Below are positions 1-7,040 of a DNA stretch of 21,263 bases, in pieces. How positions within the stretch are numbered: the stretch's first letter is position 1; each line of letters begins with the position of its first letter. Source of the DNA: Baffinella frigidus (Eukaryota > Cryptophyceae > Cryptomonadales > Baffinellaceae); assembly GCA_026770585.1 (NCBI GenBank), contig MU646314.1, positions 139,729-160,991 of the forward strand. The letters run 5' to 3'. The position numbers and the translations under genes were made by a program. The notes under the pieces are model-generated. The model made no database searches. It saw nothing but the letters and a program-made list of their open reading frames with translations, and was not told the origin of the DNA.

Positions 1-24
1 GGTTAAGGGTTTAGGGTTTAGGGC
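1..24 (+). repeat. TTTAGGG telomere-like repeats at window edge
   Basis: About three units of TTTAGGG read on the plus strand. This is opposite to most arrays in the window. It is short and cut by the window edge, so it may belong to a longer array to the left. Confidence 0.8.
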
Positions 25-237
25 TCCGCACGATTCTCAGGTTACGAGCCCCCCCCCTCCCAACCCCAAACCGTCAACGCGACGATAGCCTGCACCCCAA
101 ATCGACCCGTGGATTAACTTGTGTGTAGCCCCTGTAGAGCTACTCTGGTAGGGCGGTTTTCTCAGCTGTTGGCTTCCGACAAATGGAAGGAAATGAAAGA
201 ACGGCCACGTCTGGGGAGAATATTTGTTGCGGAGAAA
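25..237. other. Unassigned spacer, no gene seen
   Basis: Mixed-composition DNA with a C-run near 50-58. No long open frame, no RNA gene and no repeat shared with the rest of the window was recognised. Confidence 0.5.
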
Positions 238-408
238 ACCCCAAACCCTAAACCCTAAACCCTAAACCCTAAACCCTAAACCCTGAACCCTAAACCCTAA
301 ACCCTGAACCCTAAACCCTAGCCCGCAGGGCAATGGTGATCAGCGGGGCGGGGATCAACGACCCTAAACCCTAAACTCTAAACCCTAAACCCTAAACCCT
401 AATCCCTA
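238..408 (-). repeat. Interstitial telomeric array (CCCTAAA), two blocks
   Basis: Blocks at 238-319 and 361-408 hold near-perfect CCCTAAA units with a few CCCTGAA and CTCTAAA variants. A 41-bp non-telomeric stretch (320-360) separates them. The G-rich strand is the minus strand, as at a left chromosome end. Confidence 0.9.
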
Positions 409-1054
409 CCCCTCAAACTCTACGTACCGACCCCCCCCTTCGACGCGAGAGCATTTAAATTAAGCATCCAATGTACAACTGAATAATTTTTTTGGCCACG
501 AAAATTACGATAGAAGGAACATACTACACTGCAAATTTAGAGATTTTGTAAAACAAAACGGGTTTTGAAACCCCAAAACGATTTTTGCGCCCCGCACCTT
601 GGGCTGCGACAAAATCCCAGTCTGGACAAAAACGTTGAGGGAACCTCTGAAGGGAAAATGCCGAGGAAGTAACACGTTTCCTTCGCGTTTCTGAATAGAC
701 TTAATTTCAGATTTGGCTTGGCGGTGGAGCCATTTCGTACTTTTTGGGCTTTAAAATAGCTGGGTGTGTACCGTAAATCTTTTGGATGGACAGTTCCCGA
801 AAATAGGTCTATTCAGGTCCGGGACAAGATCGTGTGGATGGCGACAGGCAAGTCGCCTGACTCTTCTCAAGTTGACACCCCAAACGGTGGGCTATGAGGG
901 TTTCGTTGACCCCAGATTTCGGGGTGTTGCGTGACCAATTTGCATCAGAAAAATTGCATTATAAAGAGTTGAGAATTTCCGTAGGGCGATCGGGAACACG
1001 CCTGGTCTCATCTGAGAAAAGAATCTATTAAAAGGATTGAGAGGAAAGTTAAAC
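409..1054. other. AT-rich non-coding stretch containing repeat copy D1
   Basis: No credible gene is seen. It begins with a C-run, then AT-rich sequence, and holds repeat copy D1 (885-954). Short inverted motifs such as TCCCGA and TCCGGGA near 795-825 are too weak to call an element. Confidence 0.5.
885..954 (+). repeat. Dispersed repeat family D, copy D1
   Basis: This 70-bp block matches 1975-2044 with no gaps and about seven mismatches by eye. It contains the run TTTCGTTGACCCCAGATT. A partial, more diverged copy lies at 2998-3035. There is no coding potential. The same kind of CCCCAAAC sequence precedes D1 and D2. Confidence 0.85.
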
Positions 1055-1056
1055 TA

Positions 1057-1157
1057 TCCCTTAAGTGGACAGTAGGCTCATACGCCCTACCGTAGGGCCC
1101 TAGGACCTGCCGAGGACCTCTTGGCGGTCAATTTTGACCGGCTGGCCACTTGAGGGA
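1057..1157 (+). mobile_element. Family E mini-element, copy E1 (MITE-like)
   Basis: This 101-bp element has 12-bp terminal inverted repeats (TCCCTTAAGTGG and CCACTTGAGGGA) and is flanked by TA on both sides, as expected for a Tc1/mariner-type TA target duplication. Inside are the odd palindrome CCCTACCGTAGGG (1085-1097), then CCTAGGACCTG, then a hairpin CGGTCAA/TTGACCG at 1125-1140 just inside the right terminus. It is too small to encode a protein, so any movement would need a transposase from elsewhere. Confidence 0.8.
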
Positions 1158-1159
1158 TA

Positions 1160-1494
1160 ACCATTTAAGAAGATGAGGAATATTATGAATCTTCTTCAAT
1201 GATTATAGTTCCATCCAAGGCTGCCCTGTGGCCGTATTAGAATAAGTGAAGCAAAAAAAACATAACTTACTAGTATGAGTAATTTATTCTATTCTACGTG
1301 TTGTTATTTTTTTGTTTTTTTAAATCGGGCTTGGTCCATCTTCGTTTTTTTTTTAGGACCGCTCTCAGCGTGCTATTCTCCGCAGGGCGATGGGTCTAGG
1401 GAGGGTCCTATGAAACAGTACGTCCTAGGGGCCCTGCGGCCTACCGTAGGCAATACCGTAGGCTTAACTACCCGATTTTCAGGACGTTGCCCTA
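1160..1494. other. Non-coding stretch with T-runs and CCTACCGTAGG motifs
   Basis: An open frame at 1275-1619 crosses T-rich DNA and runs into element A1, so I do not accept it as a gene. The segment 1436-1468 holds two CCGTAGG-type motifs and GTCCTAGGGG, the same core motifs found inside families A and E. Confidence 0.5.
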
Positions 1495-1655
1495 CCACAC
1501 AGCGGACTTCGAAGGGATTTTCGGCCCATTTTTGGCTAAGTTTCCGTTACCTTATCCGTAGGAAACCCCCTATGTCCCTACGGGTTGCCTACCGTAGGGT
1601 TCTAGGTTTTATCGCTTAGGGGTTATCCAAAATCTCTTCGTAGCCCGCTGTGTGG
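1495..1655 (+). mobile_element. Family A mini-element, copy A1 (MITE-like)
   Basis: This 161-bp element has long imperfect terminal inverted repeats: CCACACAGCGGACTTCGAAG at the left, and CCGCTGTGTGG preceded by ATCTCTTCGTAG at the right. Both sides are flanked by TA. The interior is shared with A2 (2365-2525) and, reversed, with A3 (18657-18814), including TTTCCGTTACCTTATCCGTA and the core TACCGTAGGG. No protein is encoded. Confidence 0.85.
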
Positions 1656-1974
1656 TAACGTTGAGGATATCCGCAGGGTGATGGGAATCAGCGCGGCTGG
1701 GAGAAAGGACCCGCCTCCGGAGCGGGAGCATGTCTGGCCGTCGAAAGCTGCCAAGTGGCCCTTCAACCTCCCAGGTGCTCATTATAAAATTCATTTATGA
1801 CTTGAGTTTTTGTTTTTTGGGCAGTGAAAATTCCCACACAGAAGGAGCACACTAGTGTTAGTAAAGAAGTTGTTGCGTTGTAACTTTGGGCGCGAGAAGA
1901 CGCGGAGCCCCCCCCGAAGCGGGAGCACGTCTGGCCGTCCAAGGTTGTCAGCCCTAAACCCCAAACCCTCCACT
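1656..1974. other. Non-coding stretch with a short internal duplication
   Basis: The motif CGGGAGCAYGTCTGGCCGTC occurs twice, at about 1721-1741 and 1919-1939, followed by diverged sequence. A related CTTCAACCTCCCAGGT motif occurs at about 1759 and again near 2138. The short open frames here overlap repeats on both strands and are not accepted. Confidence 0.5.
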
Positions 1975-2107
1975 CGGTGGGCTGGGAGGGTTTCGTTGAC
2001 CCCAGATTCCGGGGTGTTACATGATCAATTTGCATAAGAAAAATCCTCAAGTTAATTGTCTTCAGGTAAGTTGACTTTTGATGAAACGTTCGTAGTACAC
2101 CGTGTGG
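1975..2107 (+). repeat. Dispersed repeat family D, copy D2 with 3' extension
   Basis: The segment 1975-2044 is the partner of D1. The following part, about 2066-2107, matches 3059-3100 downstream of D3, including AAGTTGACTT, TGATGAAA and CACCGTGTGG. The family unit is therefore probably near 130 bp. Read in reverse, the end CCACACGGTG resembles the family A terminus CCACACAGCG. Confidence 0.75.
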
Positions 2108-2169
2108 GTGTGTAGTAATTTTCGGTGGCCGTTCAACCTCCCAGGTACTTTCTTATTCTCTTCTTCTTC

Positions 2170-2296
2170 CACCCCGGAGGCAACCCAGGGGCGAATCTTA
2201 AGTCAATTTGTCACAGATGCGCCCAGATTCCGGGCGCATTTGTATGGGAGTTGACTTAAGGAACCATAAATTTGCCCACAAGTTGCCTCCAGGGTG
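2170..2296. repeat. Foldback element, nested inverted repeats
   Basis: Three nested inverted pairs share one centre. CACCCCGGAGGCAAC (2170-2184) pairs with GTTGCCTCCAGGGTG (2282-2296). CTTAAGTCAA pairs with TTGACTTAAG inside it. GATGCGCCC and GGGCGCAT form the apex. A transcript from either strand would fold into one stem of roughly 125 nt with bulges. A similar CTTAAGTCAAC motif lies in the foldback at 14838-14997. Confidence 0.8.
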
Positions 2297-2364
2297 TTCT
2301 TTATGACTCTCAGCGTAGAGATGAGAGATCCAAACATTCATGAGCCTTACGACGAGCCCGCCTC

Positions 2365-2525
2365 CCACACAGCGGGCTACGACGGGATTTTCGGCCCAAA
2401 ATGGGCCGAGTTTCCGTTACCTTATCCGTAGGAACCCCCCTATGTCCCTACGGGTTGCCTACCGTAGGGTCCTAGGTCTCATCGCTTAGGGGTTATTCGA
2501 AATCCCTTCGAAGTCCTCTGTGTGG
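2365..2525 (+). mobile_element. Family A mini-element, copy A2 (MITE-like)
   Basis: This copy is 161 bp, the same length and orientation as A1. The termini are CCACACAGCGGGCTACGACG and its imperfect complement ending CTCTGTGTGG. The inner part near the left end has changed to a perfect local palindrome, TCGGCCCAAAATGGGCCGA, where A1 has a broken version. Flanks are TC/GA rather than TA, so no target duplication is evident here. Confidence 0.85.
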
Positions 2526-2615
2526 GATGCAGTGGCAGGTCATCCCAGGTACTTGAATTCACAGCTGGATTGGGTTTTGGCAATGGACATCAGGTTCCAA
2601 CGCTGTCTGGTTAAT

Positions 2616-2855
2616 CCTGAACCCTAAACCACCAAATCCTGAACCCTAAACCCTCAACCCTAAACCCTAAATCCTAACCCCTAAACCCTGAACCCTAAAC
2701 CACTAAACCCTAAACCCTGAACACAAGACCCTGAACCCTAAACCCTAAACCCTGAACCCCTAACCCTAAACCCTAAACTCTAAACCCTAAACCCTAAACC
2801 CTAAACCCTAAACCCTAAACCCTAAGCCCTAAACCCAAAACCATAAACACTAACA
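2616..2855 (-). repeat. Interstitial telomeric array
   Basis: A mostly CCCTAAA array with CCCTGAA, CCCTCAA and AACCACTAA variants. The cleanest run is about 2764-2825. The C-rich strand is the plus strand. Confidence 0.95.
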
Positions 2856-2915
2856 GATCTGAAAGAGTGGCACTCTGTCGACGATTTTCTCGCGTCCAAG
2901 GCAGCGGTGAGGCCC

Positions 2916-2992
2916 CTTAACCCCAAACCCTAAACTCTAAACCCTAAACCCTAAACCCTAAACCATAAACCATAAACCATAAACCATGAACC
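2916..2992 (-). repeat. Interstitial telomeric array ending in CCATAAA units
   Basis: Canonical CCCTAAA units pass into four tandem CCATAAA-type units near 2960-2988, a small patch made of one variant. The 60 bp before it (2856-2915) is unassigned. Confidence 0.9.
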
Positions 2993-2997
2993 ACAAA

Positions 2998-3100
2998 GGT
3001 TAAGCGGTAACGTGACCAATTTTGCATTCAAAAAACGTGAAAGTTGATAACCCCTGGTCAAGTTGACTTCTGATGAAAAGTCCGTAGTCCACCGTGTGGA
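2998..3100 (+). repeat. Dispersed repeat family D, diverged copy D3
   Basis: The segment around 3006-3035 carries the GTGACCAATTTTGCAT part of the family. The segment 3059-3100 matches the extension of D2, ending CACCGTGTGG. The middle is poorly conserved. Confidence 0.6.
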
Positions 3101-3150
3101 GCCCCTAACCCCCCAAACAATAAAAAAAAATGAACAATAAATCAACACTG

Positions 3151-3522
3151 AGCCCTAAACCCTAAACCCTAAACCCTAAACCCTAAACCCTAAACCCTAA
3201 ACCCTACACCTTAAACTCTAACCCTCTAAACCCTAAACCCTAAGCCCCAATCCCGAAACCCTAACCCCTAACCTCCTAAACCCCAAACCCTAAACCCCCC
3301 TGACCAGGGTGACGGGACAGCCGCCGGAGGCAAGGTAAACCTTAAACCCTAAACCCTCCACCCTCCACCCTAAACCCTAAAACCTAAACCCTAAACCCTA
3401 AACCCTAAACCCTACACCCTCAGCCCGTATTCCTAAAACCTAAAACCTTAACCCTAAACCCTAAACCCCAAACACTAAACCCTAAACCCTAAACCCCAAA
3501 CCCTAAACCCCAAACCCCAAAC
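3151..3522 (-). repeat. Interstitial telomeric array abutting a broken gene
   Basis: CCCTAAA and CCCCAAA units run over 3151-3300 and 3336-3522, split by a short GC-rich segment. The array stops at the first in-frame codon of the Lys-rich gene tail at 3523. The C-rich strand leads into the gene, the polarity of a left chromosome end. Confidence 0.95.
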
Positions 3523-3678
3523 AAGGGGTCCCGGGCGAGCTCAGTTCCGAAGGACTCGAAACCGGAAGTCGCCAAGAAACCAAAAGTTGCCAAGAAACCG
3601 GAAGTTGCCAAGAAAGCGCCGGCGAAGCGGCCCGCCTCGGAAACAGGGTTGGGTGACGAAAGTGGCCCTTCTGAGTGA
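3523..3678 (+). pseudogene. 3' fragment of a Lys/Pro/Ala/Val-rich protein gene
   Basis: An open frame of 51 residues ends in TGA at 3676-3678. It carries three tandem six-residue units of the KKPEVA type (about residues 18-35), then APAKRPASE, and an acidic end finishing GPSE. The repeat is also visible in the DNA as 18-bp units. Such tails are typical of histone H1-like or other basic chromatin or nucleolar proteins; that identity is an inference. No start codon exists, because upstream the frame runs straight into telomeric repeats. I read this as a gene cut in two, keeping only its C-terminus. The minus-strand open frame over the same DNA is a low-complexity shadow. Confidence 0.55.
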
Positions 3679-3744
3679 AGTGAAGTCACTTGACGTGTAA
3701 AAATTAAGTGAAGTAAAGTCCTACCAACACGGCCGCCACGGATA

Positions 3745-3815
3745 GTATACTATGTATATGTATATATATAATATATATATGTGTATATGTGTATGTATAT
3801 ATATTTATCTATATG

Positions 3816-3846
<31 letters not shown>

Positions 3847-3866
3847 TTGTATATGTATATGTATAT
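3745..3866. repeat. TATATG/TA microsatellite
   Basis: Dense alternation of TATATG, TGTATA and TA. Element E2 begins immediately after its final TA and may have inserted in it: similar TATATAC sequence resumes after E2, at about 3971-3986. Confidence 0.9.
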
Positions 3867-3867
3867 A

Positions 3868-3967
3868 TCCCATAAGTGGCGAGTAGGCTCGTACGCCCTA
3901 CCGCAGGACCCTAGGACCTGTCCAGGACCTCAGGGGGTCTCTTTGGAACCCCTCGCCACTTAAGGGA
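3868..3967 (+). mobile_element. Family E mini-element, copy E2
   Basis: This 100-bp copy is in the orientation of E1. Termini are TCCCATAAGTGG and CCACTTAAGGGA. Flanks are TA on the left and TG on the right. The hairpin inside the right end is AGGGG (3932-3936) with CCCCT (3949-3953), different in sequence from that of E1 but in the same place. The core reads CCCTACCGCAGGAC, so the palindrome seen in E1 is partly lost. Confidence 0.8.
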
Positions 3968-4008
3968 TGCGTATATACTATATACTACCCCCATGTTACG
4001 CAGCCGTA

Positions 4009-4108
4009 CCCCTTAAGTGACCAACGGGCGAATAACCGCCCGCGGAAGCCCTAGGCAGGTCCTAGGGCCCTACCGTAGGGCGTATGAGCCTACTGGTCAC
4101 TTAAGGGA
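4009..4108 (-). mobile_element. Family E mini-element, copy E3, inverted
   Basis: This 100-bp copy is inverted relative to E1 and E2 and lies only 41 bp from E2. Termini are CCCCTTAAGTGA and TCACTTAAGGGA, with TA on both sides. The GTGA/TCAC change is matched on both arms. The hairpin next to the terminus is CGGGCG (4025-4030) with CGCCCG (4037-4042). The core palindrome CCCTACCGTAGGG is at 4068-4080. Confidence 0.85.
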
Positions 4109-4146
4109 TACACGGCCGCCATGCATCCCTCACGCCGGAGGGCAGG

Positions 4147-4201
4147 CCACGTGGAGAGGTAGGACGAGACGTAGGGGCTCTAGCCCAAGCACTTCAGGTT
4201 G
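4147..4201 (+). repeat. Dispersed repeat family F, copy F1
   Basis: These 55 bp match 11734-11788 with about two mismatches, including GTGGAGAGGTAGGACGAGAC and GGGGCTCTAGCCCAAGCACT. In both places a family B element follows: directly at F2, after about 47 bp here. Confidence 0.85.
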
Positions 4202-4248
4202 ATGGTGGTGCTCGTCAGCTATTGGAGCTATTGGAGCTTTAATGATCG

Positions 4249-4296
4249 TCCTTTAGGTCCTTTAGGTTCTTCGAGCTCCCAACATAGGCGGACACC
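4249..4296 (+). repeat. Dispersed repeat family B, copy B1 (truncated)
   Basis: Begins with the 9-bp module TCCTTTAGG twice, then TTCTTCGAGCTCCCAACATA and GGCGGACACC. It stops at the start of a CT-rich tract, so the right part of the family (through CTGCAG) is missing. Confidence 0.8.
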
Positions 4297-4410
4297 TCTC
4301 GCTCCCTCTCGCTCCCTCTCCCTCTCTCTCCCTCTCTCTCCCTCTCTCTCCCTCTCGCTCGCTCCCTCTCCCTCTCTCTCTCTCTCCCTCTCTCTCTCTC
4401 TCTGTCTCTC
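4295..4410. repeat. CT-rich microsatellite
   Basis: An almost pure pyrimidine tract on the plus strand made of CTCCCTCTC and CTCTCT units. The open frames encoding Ser/Leu or Arg/Glu repeats here are low-complexity artefacts. Confidence 0.95.
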
Positions 4411-4510
4411 AGCTGATAGGCCCAATCCCAACTGCCCCGACCCACTCTCCCCCTCCTCTCCGCTGCTCGCGCGGCACCAGACAGGAGCCTCCCGTCATTC
4501 GCCATTGGAC

Positions 4511-4715
4511 GTAAGGAAGCATGGCCTTTCTGCAGGATAAGTTCCGGTGTCCGCCTACGGTAGGAGTGAAAAGAACCTAAAGGACCTAACGGATGGCGGC
4601 TTCCTCCCGGCGCGCCCCGCTACCCTTGGATCCTTTAGGTTCTTCGAGCTCCCAACATAGGCGGAAACCGGAACTTATTCTGCAGAAAATGCATGCTTCT
4701 TTTTGGATCACATGC
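4511..4715. repeat. Two family B copies head to head (B2/B3), palindrome
   Basis: B2 (about 4511-4589, minus orientation) and B3 (about 4631-4715, plus orientation) are inverted copies around a 40-bp GC-rich centre. Each runs from TCCTTTAGG through CTCCCAACATA-like sequence and CCGGAACTTA to CTGCAG and GCATGCTTC. A transcript would form a stem of about 58 bp with mismatches. The unit lies just beyond the 3' end of the minus-strand gene at 4763-5437. Confidence 0.8.
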
Positions 4716-4717
4716 AA

Positions 4718-4755
4718 GTGACTTCCCAGCGCGCCGCGCTGCGCCGGGAAGTCAC
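4718..4755. repeat. Hairpin just downstream of the Cys-rich gene
   Basis: GTGACTTCCC (4718-4727) pairs with GGGAAGTCAC (4746-4755) around a GCGCGCC-type centre. It sits 7 bp past the stop codon of the minus-strand gene and could fold in its 3' UTR. A role in 3'-end formation is only a guess. Confidence 0.7.
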
Positions 4756-4762
4756 TCGCGTC

Positions 4763-5437
4763 TCACTTGTCCTCGTGGCGGTTCATGTGGTTGCGGCGCC
4801 CGGTGTCGAAGGCGTCCCGCTCGAACCAGTGCGCGCCGTTGTTGCAGCCTCGGACCTCTGCCCCGGCCACGATCAACGCCGGGCGCGGGCATGCGCAGCA
4901 TTTTGCGCACCAGACCCACTGATGGCCCTGCGCGCAAGCGCAAGCCAGGTATCCGCGCTTGTGCGTGGCGACGCGCGGCACGTCCGCGCACTCCACGCAT
5001 GTATTTTTCGACACAAACTTGCAGACAGGGAGGAGCACCGAGGTTCCGAGAGTGGGCAGGCAAGTGCTTTTGCTCACGTGAGGGAACTCCAAAGCTTCCA
5101 CCTTCCTTCGTTTGCGCTCGGGCTTTGGAGGCTCGGCAGGAGCCAGAGATATGTCGTTGAGCAAGCCAATTGCGTCCGCCTGGAAGACTTGCCCATGCGC
5201 GCCTGCGATCTCGATCCTGGGCGTAGCGGCGACGCGATAGGCCCTGGGGCCCAGCTGGCGCGATTCGCCGGTCGGGGAATTTACGGCGGAGAGGAACGAG
5301 AGGAACAACCATTCTTCTTCGTTGATCTCGTTAGCGGAGTGCCTCTCCCTGCACACCGCCACCCAGGCTGCGTCTGGCATCGTTCTCGCACCCACTCGGT
5401 TGGAAGAGTTGCTGGTGCTGTGCCCTTGGGGCGCCAT
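4763..5437 (-). CDS. Cys/His-rich putative zinc-binding nuclear protein
   Basis: A complete frame of 224 residues from ATG at 5437 to TGA at 4763. The start sits in CCCATGG, a good Kozak context. Residues 21-100 look globular (aromatic, charged and hydrophobic mix). A basic cluster PERKRRKV at 106-113 resembles a nuclear localisation signal. The C-terminal third is Cys/His-rich: C139, C147, C150, H159, C166, C168, H172, C177, C180, C181, C183, C198, H203, H217 and H221, including CVEC, a GHQWVWCAKCCAC segment and a final H-x3-H. This suggests a zinc-binding module near the C-terminus. No family was recognised, so DNA-binding, transposon-related and ubiquitin-type roles all stay open. No intron is needed to read it. 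The plus-strand frame at 4703-5494 overlaps it; I prefer this strand for its protein-like composition, Kozak start and ordered ligands. Neighbours are repeats only. Confidence 0.6.
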   Translation of the reverse strand: MAPQGHSTSNSSNRVGARTMPDAAWVAVCRERHSANEINEEEWLFLSFLSAVNSPTGESRQLGPRAYRVAATPRIEIAGAHGQVFQADAIGLLNDISLAPAEPPKPERKRRKVEALEFPHVSKSTCLPTLGTSVLLPVCKFVSKNTCVECADVPRVATHKRGYLACACAQGHQWVWCAKCCACPRPALIVAGAEVRGCNNGAHWFERDAFDTGRRNHMNRHEDK

Positions 5438-5825
5438 GGGAGAGCTGGGTTCGCGTTGTGCGTGCGGCTGCGGGGCTGTGAAAACGGGGACTAGAAACTT
5501 GCAAAAAAAATCATTATTCCTCGGTTCTTTAAATTAGGTCATCAATTGGTGTGTCCGGGAAGCTTCCTGAATGGAAGAGTGTGTCTAACCCGTTTAACAC
5601 CACCCGAACTGATCACGAGGCTTCCTGGAAACACCGATTCACGAATGAAGGCCTTCTATTCAAGTTGTTGGGAGGTTTTTATGAACTTCCCCAAAACTCA
5701 AGTCTTCCAGAACTCTCTGGAGCGTTCTCGATTCTCGATGAAATGAAATCGGGCTTTTGTCAGAAGAGGGATTTTACTTCGTACATGCTGACGGACAGAA
5801 CAGGGAAGGAGGGAAAGCGGCTTCC
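5438..5825 (+). other. Gene upstream region and weak protein-like open frame
   Basis: The first about 95 bp lie 5' of the Cys-rich gene; TAATTTAAAG near 5530 on the minus strand is a weak TATA-like candidate only. On the plus strand the frame from 5533 is open through 5825 and reads like protein (for example SFEL-free, mixed segments such as LLFKLLGGFYELPQ), but it has no ATG near its start and continues into repeat G1. It could be a gene remnant or chance. Confidence 0.2.
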
Positions 5826-6014
5826 GCGTGACTCTACATGTGATTGTAACTGGACGCGACAATTGGACGCGACCCTGCAATTCAAGCTCCTCCCTCCGCC
5901 GGGGGGGCGGGGAGCGGGGGGTGCCGTCCAGCGCGCCAAGGAAAAAACATGGCGCTTCGCGCCATGTTTTTTCCATTTTGGATGGGCCACAGTGGTGTAG
6001 GTAGCACCTTAATT
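5826..6014 (+). repeat. Duplicated block G, copy G1, with perfect hairpin
   Basis: This block matches 7041-7239 along most of its length. It contains a perfect 16-bp stem with a TTC loop (5940-5974): GGAAAAAACATGGCGC, TTC, then the exact complement. G1 has a 13-bp tandem duplication of GGACGCGAC-type sequence that G2 lacks, and it lacks the GGGCCTTCGGCCC hairpins of G2. No gene is visible in it. Confidence 0.9.
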
Positions 6015-6207
6015 GGCGGAGCCGAGGTAATTCACCCCTGTAAGATGCTGTCCTGATACCGCACGGTAGGGACATGAGTCGGCAGCTTACGAGGAGGATA
6101 CCCAGGGTCGTCCTGTAGCATGACGAGCGCGGTCTCGGTGTCCTGCTGCCAGGAGCGACTGAGACCAAGCAGGGGACCTTGGGGGGGGTAGACACCACCG
6201 AAGTGTG
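6015..6207. other. Unassigned spacer
   Basis: Moderately GC-rich DNA with a G-run at 6180-6188. The minus-strand open frame at 5698-6297 passes through the G1 hairpin and the hairpin at 6208-6268 and is judged a shadow. Confidence 0.4.
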
Positions 6208-6268
6208 AGCCTTGGTCGGACAGGTGGTGAGCCTCAGTGGGAGGCTCATCACCTGTCCGATCAAGGCT
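6208..6268 (+). ncRNA. 28-bp stem hairpin with G-U pairs, possible small-RNA precursor
   Basis: 6208-6235 pairs with 6241-6268 around the 5-nt loop AGTGG. Over 28 positions there are only two differences, and both become G-U pairs in an RNA copied from the plus-strand sense; in the opposite RNA they would be A-C mismatches. This favours structure kept in a plus-sense transcript. Length and shape resemble a short microRNA-like or regulatory hairpin, but no transcription evidence exists here. It lies directly before repeat C1 (6276). Confidence 0.35.
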
Positions 6269-6275
6269 GCACAGA

Positions 6276-6646
6276 AGGGCCTTTTCTCACATCGCAACGT
6301 GGGGGCCTAGGTGGGGGAGGGGGTTTTGTCTGCTCTCCTCGCGTGGTATGAATGGCCCGTAAGGAGAGTGGTCCACACATTTTTGCCCAGCCCGGGGCAA
6401 CTGTGTGTGGATGAGGTGGAGGCCTCGTGGGTGCTTCACGGGAGAGATCAGGGGCTTGCCTCACCGACCGGTGATCCGTCACCGGGTTTTGGTGGGTAAA
6501 ATCTTGGTGAATCTCCCCTACTATGGGTAGTGGCAGTTTCTTGCCTTAGGATTCAACCGGATGATTACCCGGATATTTTTCTAAGCTCGCCTCAATTCTG
6601 TGCCGTGCATTTCACTTTCGAATAAAGTCAACAAGTGTCAATAAGT
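6276..6646 (+). repeat. Long dispersed repeat family C, copy C1
   Basis: About 370 bp that match 12712-13091 in inverted orientation. The best conserved ends are 6276-6415 (GCAACGTGGGGGCCTAGG, GGAGAGTGGTCCACACAT, GGGCAACTGTGTGTGG) and 6585-6646 (GCATTTCACTTTCGAATAAA). The middle is diverged. There is no conserved open frame across both copies, so it is probably a non-coding element or segmental duplication. Confidence 0.85.
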
Positions 6647-7040
6647 GGCGGGGCTCACCACGGAGATCCGCTGTCGTGACACGAGACACCAAGGTCTGGC
6701 CCGTCGAGGTATCGGATGGGGAAATGACATCGGACGTGATGGGACGAGACGTCAGTACAAAAGTATAAAGGATTTATATAGTTGTCGTGTCGGACACACT
6801 GATGACAGACAACTTACGCCAGTCGTCTCCCTGCCTCCCTCTCCCGTCGTTACCACAGGGGAATCCGCCCTCTTCTGACAAAAGCCCAAATGAAATCGGC
6901 TTTAAACCCCTGATGGGGCGCGACCGGCGAGAAAAATACCGATTTGGGCCCCTGTGTAGTAATAAAATACCGAAATGGGCCCCGAGCAATTTATGGGCCC
7001 CGAGATATTTGTCGTGTCCTTGTATATACTGGAAATTGGC
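6647..7040. other. Non-coding stretch with repeat H1 and GGGCCCC motifs
   Basis: Holds repeat H1 (6680-6730), whose partner is 7301-7341. It also holds a short reiterated region at about 6935-7005 where AAATACCGATTTGGGCCCC-like units recur about three times. No convincing gene is seen. Confidence 0.5.
6680..6730 (+). repeat. Repeat H1
   Basis: CACGAGACACCAAGGTCTGG followed by CCCGTCGAGGTATCGGATGG matches 7301-7341, which lacks a 6-bp insertion. The partner copy is preceded by a perfect palindrome. Confidence 0.8.

Noticed and set aside
4295-4410. Arg/Glu or Ser/Leu repeat proteins
   Set aside because: Low-complexity translations of the CT microsatellite.
4703-5494. 263-codon plus-strand open frame opposite the Cys-rich gene
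   Set aside because: It starts inside family B and hairpin sequence, its product is rich in Val/Leu/Ala/Arg as expected of an antisense shadow, and the minus frame has a Kozak start and ordered Cys/His residues.
5940-5974. Rho-independent terminator
   Set aside because: The shape fits, but the window is eukaryotic and no gene ends there; kept as a hairpin of unknown role.
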